Shown piece by piece: positions 26,000 to 34,963 of a stretch of 64,000 bases of DNA. Source of the stretch: Pedobacter ureilyticus. Its GTDB lineage: Bacteria > Bacteroidota > Bacteroidia > Sphingobacteriales > Sphingobacteriaceae. Within the stretch, counting starts at the first letter, position 1. Each line of letters opens with the position of its first letter. Both the position numbers and the translations under genes were made by a program. The DNA lies in NCBI RefSeq assembly GCF_005925345.1, contig NZ_SSHJ01000012.1:62001-126000 (forward strand), given 5' to 3'. The notes under the pieces are model-generated. The model saw only the letters and a program-made list of their open reading frames with translations, was not told the origin of the DNA and did no database searches.

Positions 26000-26812
26000 A
26001 GCTAAGTTATAACACACACCTTATCTACCAAAATGACAAACAACTTTGCGTTCTTAGCGACACTCTTCTTTTCTCTGCGGCTATTTTAACGCAAAGGAAT
26101 TTTAAGTTTTCGCAAAGTACCGCAAAGACAAAACCGAGAAACAGTTATTAAGCTAAATCGAAATGTAGCTAAGGTATAACATACACTTTATCCTACCAAA
26201 ATGACAAACAACTTTGTGTTCTTAGCGACACCCTTCTTTTTCTTTGCGGCTATTTAACGCAAAGGAATTTTAAGTTTTATCAAAGTACCGCAAAGACAAA
26301 ATCAAGAAACAGTTATTAAGCTAAATAGAAATGTGGCTAAGTTATAAAACACCTTACCTAACAAAATGACAAACAACTTTGCGTTCTTAGCGACAATCTT
26401 CTTTTCTTTGCGGCTATTTTAAAGCAAAGGAATTTTAAGTTTTCTCAAAGTACCGCAAAGACAAAATCAATAAACAGTTATTAAGCTAAATCGAAATGTA
26501 GCTAAGTTATAAAACACCTTACCTAACAAAATGACAAACAACTTTGCGTTCTTAGCGACACCCTTCTTTTTCTTTGCGGCTATTTTAACGCAAAGGAATT
26601 TTAAGTTTTCGCAAAGTACCGCAAAGACAAAATCAATAAACAGTTATTAAGCTAAATCGAAATGTAGCTAAGTTATAAAACACCTTACCTAACAAAATGA
26701 CAAACAACTTTGCGTTCTTGGCGACAATCTTCTTTGCGGCTATTTTAAAGCAAAGGAATTTTAAGTTTTCGCAAAGTACCGCAAAGACAAAATCAAGAAA
26801 CAATTATTAAGA
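26000..26812. repeat. Tandem array, about five units of 165-168 bases
   Basis: The word AATGACAAACAACTTTG recurs at 26032, 26200, 26365, 26530 and 26696, giving periods of 168, 165, 165 and 166 bases. Each unit contains a self-complementary part built from CTTTGCGG and CCGCAAAG (for example TCGCAAAGTACCGCAAAGAC) and ends in CAGTTATTAAGCTAAAT. The final unit is partial and runs into the stop codon of the symporter gene at 26807. Units differ by scattered substitutions and small indels. Confidence 0.92.
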
Positions 26813-28525
26813 TATCTTCGTTATTGGAGCGGGTCTCAAAGTATCTTCTTTAAGTAACTTCTGCATCAGATAAGCAATAATCACTACAGCTAAGCAGCCA
26901 ATTACGTTGAGCCATAAATAGGCTACAACTTCTGCAAAACCTAATACACAAACAATAATTTCCGCTAAAATAGCTGCATAAAAAACAGCTTTACTGCCTA
27001 CACGTTTTAAATAAAAAGCCACTAAAAAAACACCTAGAATGGTGCCATATAAAAAAGAACCCAAAATATTCACCGCTTCTATTAGGTTTCCAATTTTACT
27101 GGTAAATAGCGCCATAATAATGCAAACAACACCCCATAAAATAGTTGCCCACCTCGAGGCATTTACATATTGACCATCGTTGCCTGTTTTATTGATTAAG
27201 CGCTTATAAATATCCACCACGGTGGTAGAAGCCAAAGAGTTTAAGGCACTTGCCGTAGAACCCATAGAAGCTAAGAAAATAATTGCAATCAACAAACCAA
27301 TCAGCCCCTTTGGCAAATATTCGGTAACGAAACTTAGGAAGATATAGTTGTTGTCATTCGTAGAAGCATTGGCATCGTTCTTCTTCATTAGGGCGGCCAG
27401 TTCTTCGCGAATTACTTTTCCATCATCGTCAGCTTGCTTAACCAAAATGCGCTGTTGGTCAATTAAAGCTTGGTTATCTTGCGACAATGCCACATCTAAC
27501 CTTTCTATCTCTTTTTTCTTCCTCTCAAATAATTGGTCGTATTTTGTTTGAATTTGAGCTAATTCTGCTTTGTGCGGACTGTTTTCGAGTTTATTCAGTT
27601 CGTAGCTATTGAAAAACAAGGGTGCTTTATTGTATTGATAAAAAGTGAAAACCAGCACCCCAATCAATAAAATCAAAAACTGCATCGGTATTTTTACCAA
27701 ACCATTCATCAACAAACCTAACCGGCTTTGGCTCACAGAAGAACCTGTTAAATACCTGCCCACCTGACTTTGATCGGTACCGAAATAAGACAATTGCAAA
27801 AAGAAACCACCAATAATACCACTCCAAACATTGTAAGGATTGGTCCAACTGAAATCGAAATCAATGGCATTGGTTCTGCCCATTTTTCCGGCAATGCTAA
27901 TGGCTTTTCCAAAACCTACGCTTTCTGGCAAGAGGTGTACTACCATCACTCCCGCAGCGAATAAACCGCAAAAAATGATGGTCATTTGCAGCAATTGTGT
28001 ATAAGATACGGCTTTTGTTCCACCAAAAACAGTATAAAAAATTACCAAACCACCCATAAACAAAGTGGTGTAGGTAACGTTGATGTTTAAGATAGTAGAG
28101 AGGATAATTGCAGGTGCGTAGATGGTAATTCCAGTAGATAGTCCCCGCTGGATCAAAAACAGAAAAGCAGTTAAAGCACGGGTTTTAAAATCAAACCTTT
28201 GTTCTAAGTATTCGTAAGCGGTGTACACTTTCAATCGATGAAAAATAGGTACAAAAGTGATACACAAAACGATCATCGCCAGTGGCAAACCAAAGTAGAA
28301 CTGCACAAAACTCATCCCCGAAGAATAAGCCAAACCTGGCGCCGAAAGAAAGGTAATGGCACTGGCCTGTGTAGCCATCACCGAAAGGCACACCGTGTAC
28401 CAAGGCATACTTTGTCCGCCCAATAAATAGGCATCCATGCTCTTCGTCCCTCGACTTTTATAAATGCCGTAACCAACGATGCCCAATAGGGTTAATAATA
28501 AAACCGCCCAATCTATATTGCTCAT
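26807..28525 (-). CDS. Sodium:solute symporter (SSS family)
   Basis: 572 residues with about 13 membrane helices; cation-coupled import of a small solute. Typical family segments are AYLLGGQSMPWYTVCLSVMATQASAITFLSAPG in the first helices, TVFGGTKAVSYTQLLQM and SMGSTASALNSLASTTVVDIYKR. Between about 310 and 395 a charged, Gln/Lys/Glu-rich insert predicted to be a coiled coil interrupts the membrane core, a feature of one Bacteroidota subgroup. The substrate cannot be read out. Its start overlaps the stop of a 41-codon gene (ATGA), and its stop lies within the end of the tandem array. Confidence 0.9.
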   Translation of the reverse strand: MSNIDWAVLLLTLLGIVGYGIYKSRGTKSMDAYLLGGQSMPWYTVCLSVMATQASAITFLSAPGLAYSSGMSFVQFYFGLPLAMIVLCITFVPIFHRLKVYTAYEYLEQRFDFKTRALTAFLFLIQRGLSTGITIYAPAIILSTILNINVTYTTLFMGGLVIFYTVFGGTKAVSYTQLLQMTIIFCGLFAAGVMVVHLLPESVGFGKAISIAGKMGRTNAIDFDFSWTNPYNVWSGIIGGFFLQLSYFGTDQSQVGRYLTGSSVSQSRLGLLMNGLVKIPMQFLILLIGVLVFTFYQYNKAPLFFNSYELNKLENSPHKAELAQIQTKYDQLFERKKKEIERLDVALSQDNQALIDQQRILVKQADDDGKVIREELAALMKKNDANASTNDNNYIFLSFVTEYLPKGLIGLLIAIIFLASMGSTASALNSLASTTVVDIYKRLINKTGNDGQYVNASRWATILWGVVCIIMALFTSKIGNLIEAVNILGSFLYGTILGVFLVAFYLKRVGSKAVFYAAILAEIIVCVLGFAEVVAYLWLNVIGCLAVVIIAYLMQKLLKEDTLRPAPITKIS

Positions 28526-28647
28526 TGGAAATATTTAGTAAAAGCGTAAAACAAAGCGATGAGTAGTACTAACCAAAAGATAAGGAGGTAATAAAACTGT
28601 TTCCAGGTTTTTACGAAAGGGGGTAACTCGTTAGGGTTTTCTTGCAT
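28522..28647 (-). CDS. Small membrane protein linked to the symporter, 41 residues
   Basis: An ATG at 28647 opens a 41-codon frame: MQENPNELPPFVKTWKQFYY as soluble start, one hydrophobic helix with LLIFWLVLLIALFYAFT, and a short end KYFQ. The stop TGA overlaps the ATG of the symporter gene as ATGA, which implies translational coupling. The amphipathic start and single helix resemble small partner subunits of transporters; this role is inferred. Confidence 0.75.
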   Translation of the reverse strand: MQENPNELPPFVKTWKQFYYLLIFWLVLLIALFYAFTKYFQ

Positions 28648-28686
28648 GGTATTATTTTTATGTGGTAGCAGCTGCATTAAATACTG

Positions 28687-28771
28687 CGTCATTTCGAACG
28701 TATGTGAGAAATCTGCAAGCTAAGCACTTTTAACAAACAGATTTCTCAGTCGTACCTCCTTCGAAATGACG
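28687..28771. repeat. Nested hairpin element, CGTCATTTCGA family
   Basis: Outer arms CGTCATTTCGAA (28687-28698) and TTCGAAATGACG (28760-28771), inner arms TGAGAAATCTG (28705-28715) and CAGATTTCTCA (28738-28748). Related elements lie at 10851-10984 and 50184-50305. Confidence 0.85.
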
Positions 28772-28777
28772 ACAGTG

Positions 28778-31186
28778 CTATTTGGCCAAAAAATTCGCAA
28801 ATAAACGATATGCTCCTGGCACACCTGCCGGCAACTGCCTAAAAAATGATAAAGAAGTGTAAACAAACTTCCCTTTGCCGTAATTGGCAATGAGCAGCGA
28901 GCCATCATTGGCCGTCTCCCCAGTATCATTCATTCTTAAAATGGTTTCATATTGCGGGTCAATATTATCGGCAAAGTACAAGCCTCGCTCCTGCACCCAG
29001 CCTTCAAAATCTTTTGCCGTAATCTTATTGGGAGAATTTAAGGCCACATGATTAGGCTTGATAAAGGTAACCTTCGCATCCTCTTCGGTTACCCTTTTGT
29101 TAACCAACCTAAAAGGATAAGGTCCAAAGTTAGCTGATTTCAGCCCGTTGTTAACATTGTACTGCTCTAACAAAACACCTCCATTTTTCACATAATCCAT
29201 CAGCTTTGTATGTACATTTCTTGCTTCCTCATTTACATTGAAAAATCTAACACCGGTAACAATGGCGTCGTACCCAGAAAGCTCGCTTAGCATCACTTGC
29301 GAAGTACTCAAATGCACCACCTCATAACCAATTTGTTGTAATGCGCCCGCTACCAAATCTCCGGCACCATCAAGGTAAGCAATGCGTTTACCTGCAATTT
29401 TTATATCCACTACTTCTAACTTAGCCGTAGCATTGGGGAATAAAGTAATGTTGGGAATATGGTCATAACGAATAGTTTTGAAACCTTTGCTTTCGGTATC
29501 GCCTGCAATGTTAACGTCGAGGCTTAGTACCGCTGAGCTAGCATTTGCAGCCGGAGTAATCGTAAAGATAGCGAGTTGTCCGTCTCCTTTTTGGGTAAGG
29601 CTAAAGCTAATTTTCTCCGGGCTACTTTTCCATCCGACAGGTAAAACAGGAATTAAATCTCCTGCTACATTTTTGGTAAAACTTTTTAGGTTTACCTCTA
29701 TCGCCTTTGGCTGCCCGTTTACAAAAAGATAAGCCTGATCGCTCAACGTTGCCGTTACTTTTGGCGCAATGACTAAGGGTTGGTATTGCTCGCCTTTTAT
29801 TGGATCGGTAAATTTATAAAGGATGGGCAGATTGACGTCTATTTTTTCTCCCTCAACGTCAAACTGAACTTTAGCCGTTAAGCCATTTGAATTTTCGGGA
29901 TGGCCTATTTGCTCTTGTTTATGGATGATATAGTAACCGATGGGATGCTCATTTTGCAAATAATACGGCTGAGTAACATCTGATTTTGATGCTTTTACCG
30001 CATACTTCATCGATGAAAGACGATTGTCCTGCAAATTGATAGTGCTACCTTTCAGTTGACCGCTAACTTTAACTGGACCTGAAGCTCTGTAAATCGCATT
30101 TACCGTTACAGGAATGCTATCCCCCACGGCATAATTCACTTCCGGAACAACTGCTTCTGCCCATAAGCCAGCACAAGCCATAATCATTTCATTTAATAAT
30201 TGATGATTAAAGTGCTGTTCATTTGCAGCTAACTTTTTCAGCTTCAACAAACTTGGTAGTGACGCCGATGGCTGACTGATTTTGTATTGTTCTTGTATTT
30301 GCTTTAATAAGGCTAAAATCTGTTTGTTTTCGACAGAGATATTGATTCCATCGAACAAAGAAGTTTTTGCAGGCTCTCCAGCTGTATGACTGAAATACTC
30401 GAAAGCTTCGCCACGTTGTAAAGCAGAACCAAACCCCTGACTTTTGTGGTTAGTACGACTAATAGCCGCAATTTCGCCGTAGTTTTTTCCTAATAAGGGA
30501 TTGAAAAGCCCAACGTTAATCTTAAGTTGGTCGGGAGCGGTTGTATTGTTGTTGCCAAAGTTATAAGTGTTCCATAAAATACGTTTTGTCCGCCAAACCG
30601 TTACTCCATTTTTTAGCTGCTCTGGAAACATTTTTGGATCTGCCGCAGCCACAAAAGCTTCTCTGGCAATAATTGCCGAAGCAGCGTGATGACCGTGTCC
30701 TGCTCTGGCATCTTCTGGAAAGCGGGTAATGATCACATCTGGTCTAAATTTTCGGATAACCCAAACCGCATCGGCCAAAATCTGTTCTTTACCCCAAATT
30801 TTAAAGGTTTCATCTGATGTTTTAGAGAAACCAAAATCATTTGCTCGGCTAAAAAACTGCTCGGCGCCGTCTACTTTTCTGGCAGCCAAAAGCTCTTGTG
30901 TTCTTATCTGCCCCAACAATTCTGCCTGTTCGTTGCCAATTAAGTTTTGGCCTCCATCGCCCCTGGTTAGAGATAAATACGCCGTTCTAACTTTGGCTTC
31001 CTTGGCCAGATAAGCAAGCAGTCGGGTGTTTTCATCATCGGGATGGGCGGCAATATACAGCACACTACCTTTTACCGAAAGGGTAGCGATGCCTTGAGCA
31101 ATTTCTGCACTATTTAGCTGTTTCATTTGCCCTATTGCAAAGCAAGGCCAAAGCATAACGGCAAGAAAAAATGTCTTAATATTCAT
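28778..31186 (-). CDS. PIG-L family deacetylase with long C-terminal region
   Basis: 802 residues. Signal peptide to about residue 19 (CFAIG-Q). The LmbE/PIG-L domain spans about 35-290: AAHPDDE with His48, Asp50 and Asp51, and HGHH with His164 and His167, give the zinc ligands and base; the family removes acetyl from N-acetylglucosamine-type substrates. From about 300 on there are beta-rich regions, then a Rossmann-like segment near 620-760 (YDAIVTGVRFFNVNEEA, LMDYVKNGGVLLEQYN) that resembles glutamine-amidotransferase-like (ThuA-type) domains. It is secreted, so the target is probably an extracellular sugar or glycoconjugate. Confidence 0.88.
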   Translation of the reverse strand: MNIKTFFLAVMLWPCFAIGQMKQLNSAEIAQGIATLSVKGSVLYIAAHPDDENTRLLAYLAKEAKVRTAYLSLTRGDGGQNLIGNEQAELLGQIRTQELLAARKVDGAEQFFSRANDFGFSKTSDETFKIWGKEQILADAVWVIRKFRPDVIITRFPEDARAGHGHHAASAIIAREAFVAAADPKMFPEQLKNGVTVWRTKRILWNTYNFGNNNTTAPDQLKINVGLFNPLLGKNYGEIAAISRTNHKSQGFGSALQRGEAFEYFSHTAGEPAKTSLFDGINISVENKQILALLKQIQEQYKISQPSASLPSLLKLKKLAANEQHFNHQLLNEMIMACAGLWAEAVVPEVNYAVGDSIPVTVNAIYRASGPVKVSGQLKGSTINLQDNRLSSMKYAVKASKSDVTQPYYLQNEHPIGYYIIHKQEQIGHPENSNGLTAKVQFDVEGEKIDVNLPILYKFTDPIKGEQYQPLVIAPKVTATLSDQAYLFVNGQPKAIEVNLKSFTKNVAGDLIPVLPVGWKSSPEKISFSLTQKGDGQLAIFTITPAANASSAVLSLDVNIAGDTESKGFKTIRYDHIPNITLFPNATAKLEVVDIKIAGKRIAYLDGAGDLVAGALQQIGYEVVHLSTSQVMLSELSGYDAIVTGVRFFNVNEEARNVHTKLMDYVKNGGVLLEQYNVNNGLKSANFGPYPFRLVNKRVTEEDAKVTFIKPNHVALNSPNKITAKDFEGWVQERGLYFADNIDPQYETILRMNDTGETANDGSLLIANYGKGKFVYTSLSFFRQLPAGVPGAYRLFANFLAK

Positions 31187-31279
31187 TTATGTATCGGTTG
31201 TATGGCTAAAATAGTTAATTTTTGCAAAAGCGTTTGGAAATGGAACACTGTTTGCATGACTGACACTATATTTTTACAA

Positions 31280-31335
31280 GCCTCAGATGCACAAATGATA
31301 ATTGATGATGAAAAATGAATTTGCGCATCTGTGGC
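31280..31335. repeat. Short MITE-like element, copy C (diverged)
   Basis: GCCTCAGATGCACAAAT (31280-31296) and ATTTGCGCATCTGTGGC (31319-31335) are inverted copies matching at 15 of 17 positions. The ends match those of the elements at 37708-37846 and 55486-55606, but the interior is only about 20 bases. It lies directly upstream of the LEA-type lipoprotein gene and may contribute its leader. Confidence 0.7.
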
Positions 31336-31354
31336 TAATCTAAACACACATAAA

Positions 31355-31954
31355 ATGAAAAATTTACTTTTAGCCTGCTTTATCATCCTAGGTTTAGGAT
31401 CATGCGGTATCAACAAGCAAGCACAACAGATTAAAGCGCTAGAAAACTGCGACTATCGGTTGACTGATGCAACTAACATTACCATAGCAGGCGCTGATGT
31501 TAAAAAAATAATCGAAAGCGGTGGCACCTCGGCAGCAAACTTACCCGGTTTGGCCTTGGGCTTACTGAGAAAAGACATCCCATTGAGAGCTAAGCTAAAC
31601 TTGGAAATCACTAATCCCACTAACGCCTTGGCGGCGATCAACAACTTCGATTATATTGTACTTATTAACAGACAAGAAGTTTTTAATGGCTCGGTTGATC
31701 AAAGTGTAAGCATTGGTGCCGGACAAACCACCCAAGTGCCGGTACAAGTAAATGCCAATATTTATCGGTTTTTAACAGATAATAAAATGATCGATGAGAT
31801 TGGTGCATTTATTAGCGGTGCTAACAATGGCACAGAGAAAAAAGGATTGGTAACCTTAAAAATTCGTCCATCAATTAAAGTTGGAGGAGGCTTGGTTAAA
31901 TATCCAGGCTATATTACTATTGATAAAGAAGTAAGTAGTAAGATTTTGTTGTAG
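31355..31954 (+). CDS. LEA type 2 family lipoprotein
   Basis: 199 residues from the ATG at 31355; a GTG 24 bases upstream would place non-signal residues before the leader and lies inside a repeat, so it is rejected. The signal peptide ends in LGLGSC with Cys17 as lipid site. The centre (about 75-145) has the LEA-2/WHy pattern: LNLEITNPTNALAAINNFDY with strands VLINRQEVFNG and SIGAGQTTQVPVQV. Such domains are beta sandwiches linked to stress tolerance in plants; the bacterial role is unknown. Confidence 0.82.
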   Translation: MKNLLLACFIILGLGSCGINKQAQQIKALENCDYRLTDATNITIAGADVKKIIESGGTSAANLPGLALGLLRKDIPLRAKLNLEITNPTNALAAINNFDYIVLINRQEVFNGSVDQSVSIGAGQTTQVPVQVNANIYRFLTDNKMIDEIGAFISGANNGTEKKGLVTLKIRPSIKVGGGLVKYPGYITIDKEVSSKILL

Positions 31955-31983
31955 AAATTAAGAAATTAAATCAATAGATAAAA

Positions 31984-32014
31984 CCGCATGAGATTTACTT
32001 GTGCGGCTTTTTTT
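31984..32014 (+). terminator. Terminator after the LEA-type gene
   Basis: CCGCA (31984-31988) and TGCGG (32002-32006) with a loop of 13 bases, followed by CTTTTTTTTG. The stem is short but the T-run is good. Confidence 0.55.
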
Positions 32015-32092
32015 GTTTAAGGCTATAAAACTAACTTCTAGAGTTTATGCAACATTACGCTTCACCTTGCGTCTTGTGGTAAAATAAAATTC

Positions 32093-34873
32093 ATGAAGAA
32101 AACTCTACTACTTATCGCTCTCTTTTCTTGCTCACAACTTTTATTTGCACAAAAAGGCAGTGTTACTGGCACCTTACTAGACAGCGCCAACACCAAAACC
32201 ACACTAAATTTCGCTACAGTCTCCGTTTTTAAAGGGGCCGATACCGTACTTCACACCTACAAACTATCAGACGACAAGGGTGTATTTAAAATCAACAATC
32301 TCGAAATAGGTGTGAGCTACCGCTTGGTCATTAACGCATGGATGTACAATGTGCATCGGAAAGAAATTCAGTTAACAGCCAGCCAGCCCAACTTAAACCT
32401 AGGTAACATCCTACTTTCTGAGAAAACCAATACGCTGAATGAGGTGGTGATCCAATCAGAGCGTCCGCCCATTATTGTGCGCAAAGATACCATTGAGTTC
32501 AATGCAGAATCTTTTAAAACTTTGCCAAGTGCAGTAGTTGAAGATTTACTGAAAAAACTTCCAGGTGTTGCTATAGATGGTGATGGCGGTATTATGGTAA
32601 ATGGAAAATCAGTAAGTAAGATTTTGGTAGACGGAAAGGAGTTTTTTGGTGGCGACCAACAAATAGCAACGAAGAATTTGCCCGCAAATATTATCGATAA
32701 AGTACAGTTGACTGACGACCCCGAGGCGAAACGTAGAGACCCTGATATTGTTGCTGGAAATATCCCGCAGATCATCAATTTAAAACTTAAAAAAGCTATT
32801 AAAAGTGGGGCTTTTGGAAAACTTTATGCTGGCGGCGGACCTAACGACCTTTTCGAGACGGGCGGTATTATGAGTTTCTTTAGAGATACCACACAAGTAA
32901 GCGTACTGGGTTACGGCAATAATGCCAACAAGCCGGGTTTCAGTATATCGGATGTGATGCGCATTGGCGGCATGCAGAGAGCGGGTGTAAACTCTACTTC
33001 GATCAACTCAGATGGTGCCTTTAGCTTAAATGGGATTTCTTTCGGAGGCTCTATGAACGGAGGGGTACAACAATCTGCAGGTGGAGGTGCAAACTTTAAT
33101 ACCCTCACTAAAAAAGGAGTTAAGATTAACGGAAAATACTTTTTAGGTTACAGTGATAACTTCACTAACCAAGAAACCGACATCGATCAAACGCTGGGCA
33201 CTAGAAGATTATACATCAATACCAATTCACTACAAACCAATAGAAGCTATAGCCACAACTTTGGCGGCAGAATAGAGGCCAAGCTAGATAGTTTAACAAA
33301 GTTGACCATAGAGCCAAATGTGTCTATCGGGCTTACAAATAACAATGGCACCTTAAAAACTAGCACGTTTAATAATAACTTGGTATTAGAAAGCGATGGC
33401 GATAATACCAGTAAAGTAAAAGGAAATAGTAACGACATTAATTTAAGTACAAGCCTTTGGAAAGACTTTAAAAAAACAGGCAGATCGTTGAACGTAACGC
33501 TAAATCTTTCACGTAGAGAAAACCTAACGGATAATTACACCCTAAACCAGAGCAATTTTTACGATCCGGCTAACCCATCAGAATTTTTAGACCAATGGAG
33601 GGATAACAACATTTCTTATTTTAATGTTAACCTAAATGCAAATTACAGTGAGCCGATAAGCAAAGTGTTAACTTTTAATATTGCGAGTAATGCTAATTAT
33701 ATCGACAATAAGAATGCCTTGGCAACCTTCGTAAGAAATCCGAGCAACCAAGCTTATGATATCGCCATACCAAACCTAAGCGAAACTGTAATGCAGAGCG
33801 GCTATAAAACCAATAACCGCGTAAGCTTAAGATGGAAAATAAATAAAGACCTAAATATACAACCAGGCTTTGTCTTTAACACCATCGACCTAAAAAATGA
33901 ATTTAATACTGCCGAAGGTTTTAACCAGCGTTTTCAATTCTTTGCCGGGCAACTTACGGTACGTTATAAAAATCTAAACCTAAGCTATTCGCCATCATTT
34001 AGAGAGGCTTTGGTAACATACCTACAACCCGTAGCAAATAATACCAATCCTTTCTTTATCCAAAACGGTAATCCTAACCTAAAGCCATCAAAAACACATC
34101 AAGTTAATTTGAACTTGTATAAATACGATACGCAGAAAACATTAAGCTATAATGTGTATCTAGGCGGAAGTGTACAAAATGACGGCGTAATTATGTCCAG
34201 AGAAATTAGTGACGGTGGTGTGCAAACCGTAACGCCAATTAATCAGGATGGGATTTGGCAGTTTCATAGTAATGGTAATATTTCTAAAGATTTTAAGGGC
34301 ACCAAACGACAGTTTACCGTGAGTACCGGATATTGGGGGAACTACAACAGAAGCTTTGTAATTGTAAACGGAAATGCAAGTACTAGTCAACTTATTAACG
34401 GTGGGCCTAGACTTGGGGGTAGGATTAACTTGAACGATAAATTCGAATTGGGCGAAACTTACAGTTTTGGTTTCAACAAGAGTTTCTACGAAAACGATTT
34501 CTACACCAATTTGAACTACTACAACCACAGCAGCGATACTGAAGTGATTCTCCGCTTCCCTAAAAAAGTGGTTTGGGAAACTAACTACCGCTTGCAACAC
34601 AATACACAAACCGTAAACGGGCAAAACAACACCATTAGCTTTTGGAATGCGGCGGTTACTTTTCTTTTCTTGAAGAATGATAGGTTGCAATTAAAATGTA
34701 GTGTGAACGACATTTTGAACACCAACAACAGACGCTACATCTACCTGAGTGAAAACACTGTAAGAGATATGAGAATAAATAATTTAGGTAGGCACGGGCT
34801 TTTTACCCTCACTTATAACATCCAAAATTTTGGTGGTAAGGTTGGCGGTAAAGACACCATGTTTAGGTTCTAA
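32093..34873 (+). CDS. Outer membrane beta-barrel protein, TonB-receptor-like
   Basis: 926 residues. Signal peptide to about 19 (LLFA-Q), a carboxypeptidase-like regulatory domain (about 22-105), a plug-like region (about 115-220: PSAVVEDLLKKLPGVAIDGDGGIMVNGKSVSKILVDGKEFFGGD), then a long 16-or-more-strand barrel to the C-terminal FRF. This is the outer_membrane_beta-barrel_3 type common in Bacteroidota, distinct from SusC. There is no partner SusD gene. The ligand is unknown. A good terminator follows at 34898. Confidence 0.9.
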   Translation: MKKTLLLIALFSCSQLLFAQKGSVTGTLLDSANTKTTLNFATVSVFKGADTVLHTYKLSDDKGVFKINNLEIGVSYRLVINAWMYNVHRKEIQLTASQPNLNLGNILLSEKTNTLNEVVIQSERPPIIVRKDTIEFNAESFKTLPSAVVEDLLKKLPGVAIDGDGGIMVNGKSVSKILVDGKEFFGGDQQIATKNLPANIIDKVQLTDDPEAKRRDPDIVAGNIPQIINLKLKKAIKSGAFGKLYAGGGPNDLFETGGIMSFFRDTTQVSVLGYGNNANKPGFSISDVMRIGGMQRAGVNSTSINSDGAFSLNGISFGGSMNGGVQQSAGGGANFNTLTKKGVKINGKYFLGYSDNFTNQETDIDQTLGTRRLYINTNSLQTNRSYSHNFGGRIEAKLDSLTKLTIEPNVSIGLTNNNGTLKTSTFNNNLVLESDGDNTSKVKGNSNDINLSTSLWKDFKKTGRSLNVTLNLSRRENLTDNYTLNQSNFYDPANPSEFLDQWRDNNISYFNVNLNANYSEPISKVLTFNIASNANYIDNKNALATFVRNPSNQAYDIAIPNLSETVMQSGYKTNNRVSLRWKINKDLNIQPGFVFNTIDLKNEFNTAEGFNQRFQFFAGQLTVRYKNLNLSYSPSFREALVTYLQPVANNTNPFFIQNGNPNLKPSKTHQVNLNLYKYDTQKTLSYNVYLGGSVQNDGVIMSREISDGGVQTVTPINQDGIWQFHSNGNISKDFKGTKRQFTVSTGYWGNYNRSFVIVNGNASTSQLINGGPRLGGRINLNDKFELGETYSFGFNKSFYENDFYTNLNYYNHSSDTEVILRFPKKVVWETNYRLQHNTQTVNGQNNTISFWNAAVTFLFLKNDRLQLKCSVNDILNTNNRRYIYLSENTVRDMRINNLGRHGLFTLTYNIQNFGGKVGGKDTMFRF

Positions 34874-34897
34874 AATGGTTAATAGTTAATTAAGATC

Positions 34898-34930
34898 AAA
34901 GACCGTGGATGCGGTCTTTTCTTTTTTTTG
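34898..34930 (+). terminator. Terminator after the barrel protein gene
   Basis: AAAGACCG (34898-34905), loop TGGATG, CGGTCTTT (34912-34919), then TCTTTTTTTTG. Confidence 0.9.
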
Positions 34931-34963
34931 CTATTTTTAATATTCCTCAAAAACCTATGGAAG

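Noticed and set aside
26031..26760. Each 165-base repeat unit contains a tiny frame starting MTNNF.
   Set aside because: The frames end differently in each unit (shifts after about 12 codons), so there is no sign of selection on a peptide.
26000..26812. The tandem array as a CRISPR.
   Set aside because: The whole 165-base unit repeats, without short repeats separated by unique spacers, and no cas gene is in the window.
32368..32778. Long open frames opposite the barrel gene and opposite uvrB, hutU and rpsB-like genes.
   Set aside because: They mirror conserved genes on the other strand and their translations are low-complexity or hydrophobic without sense.
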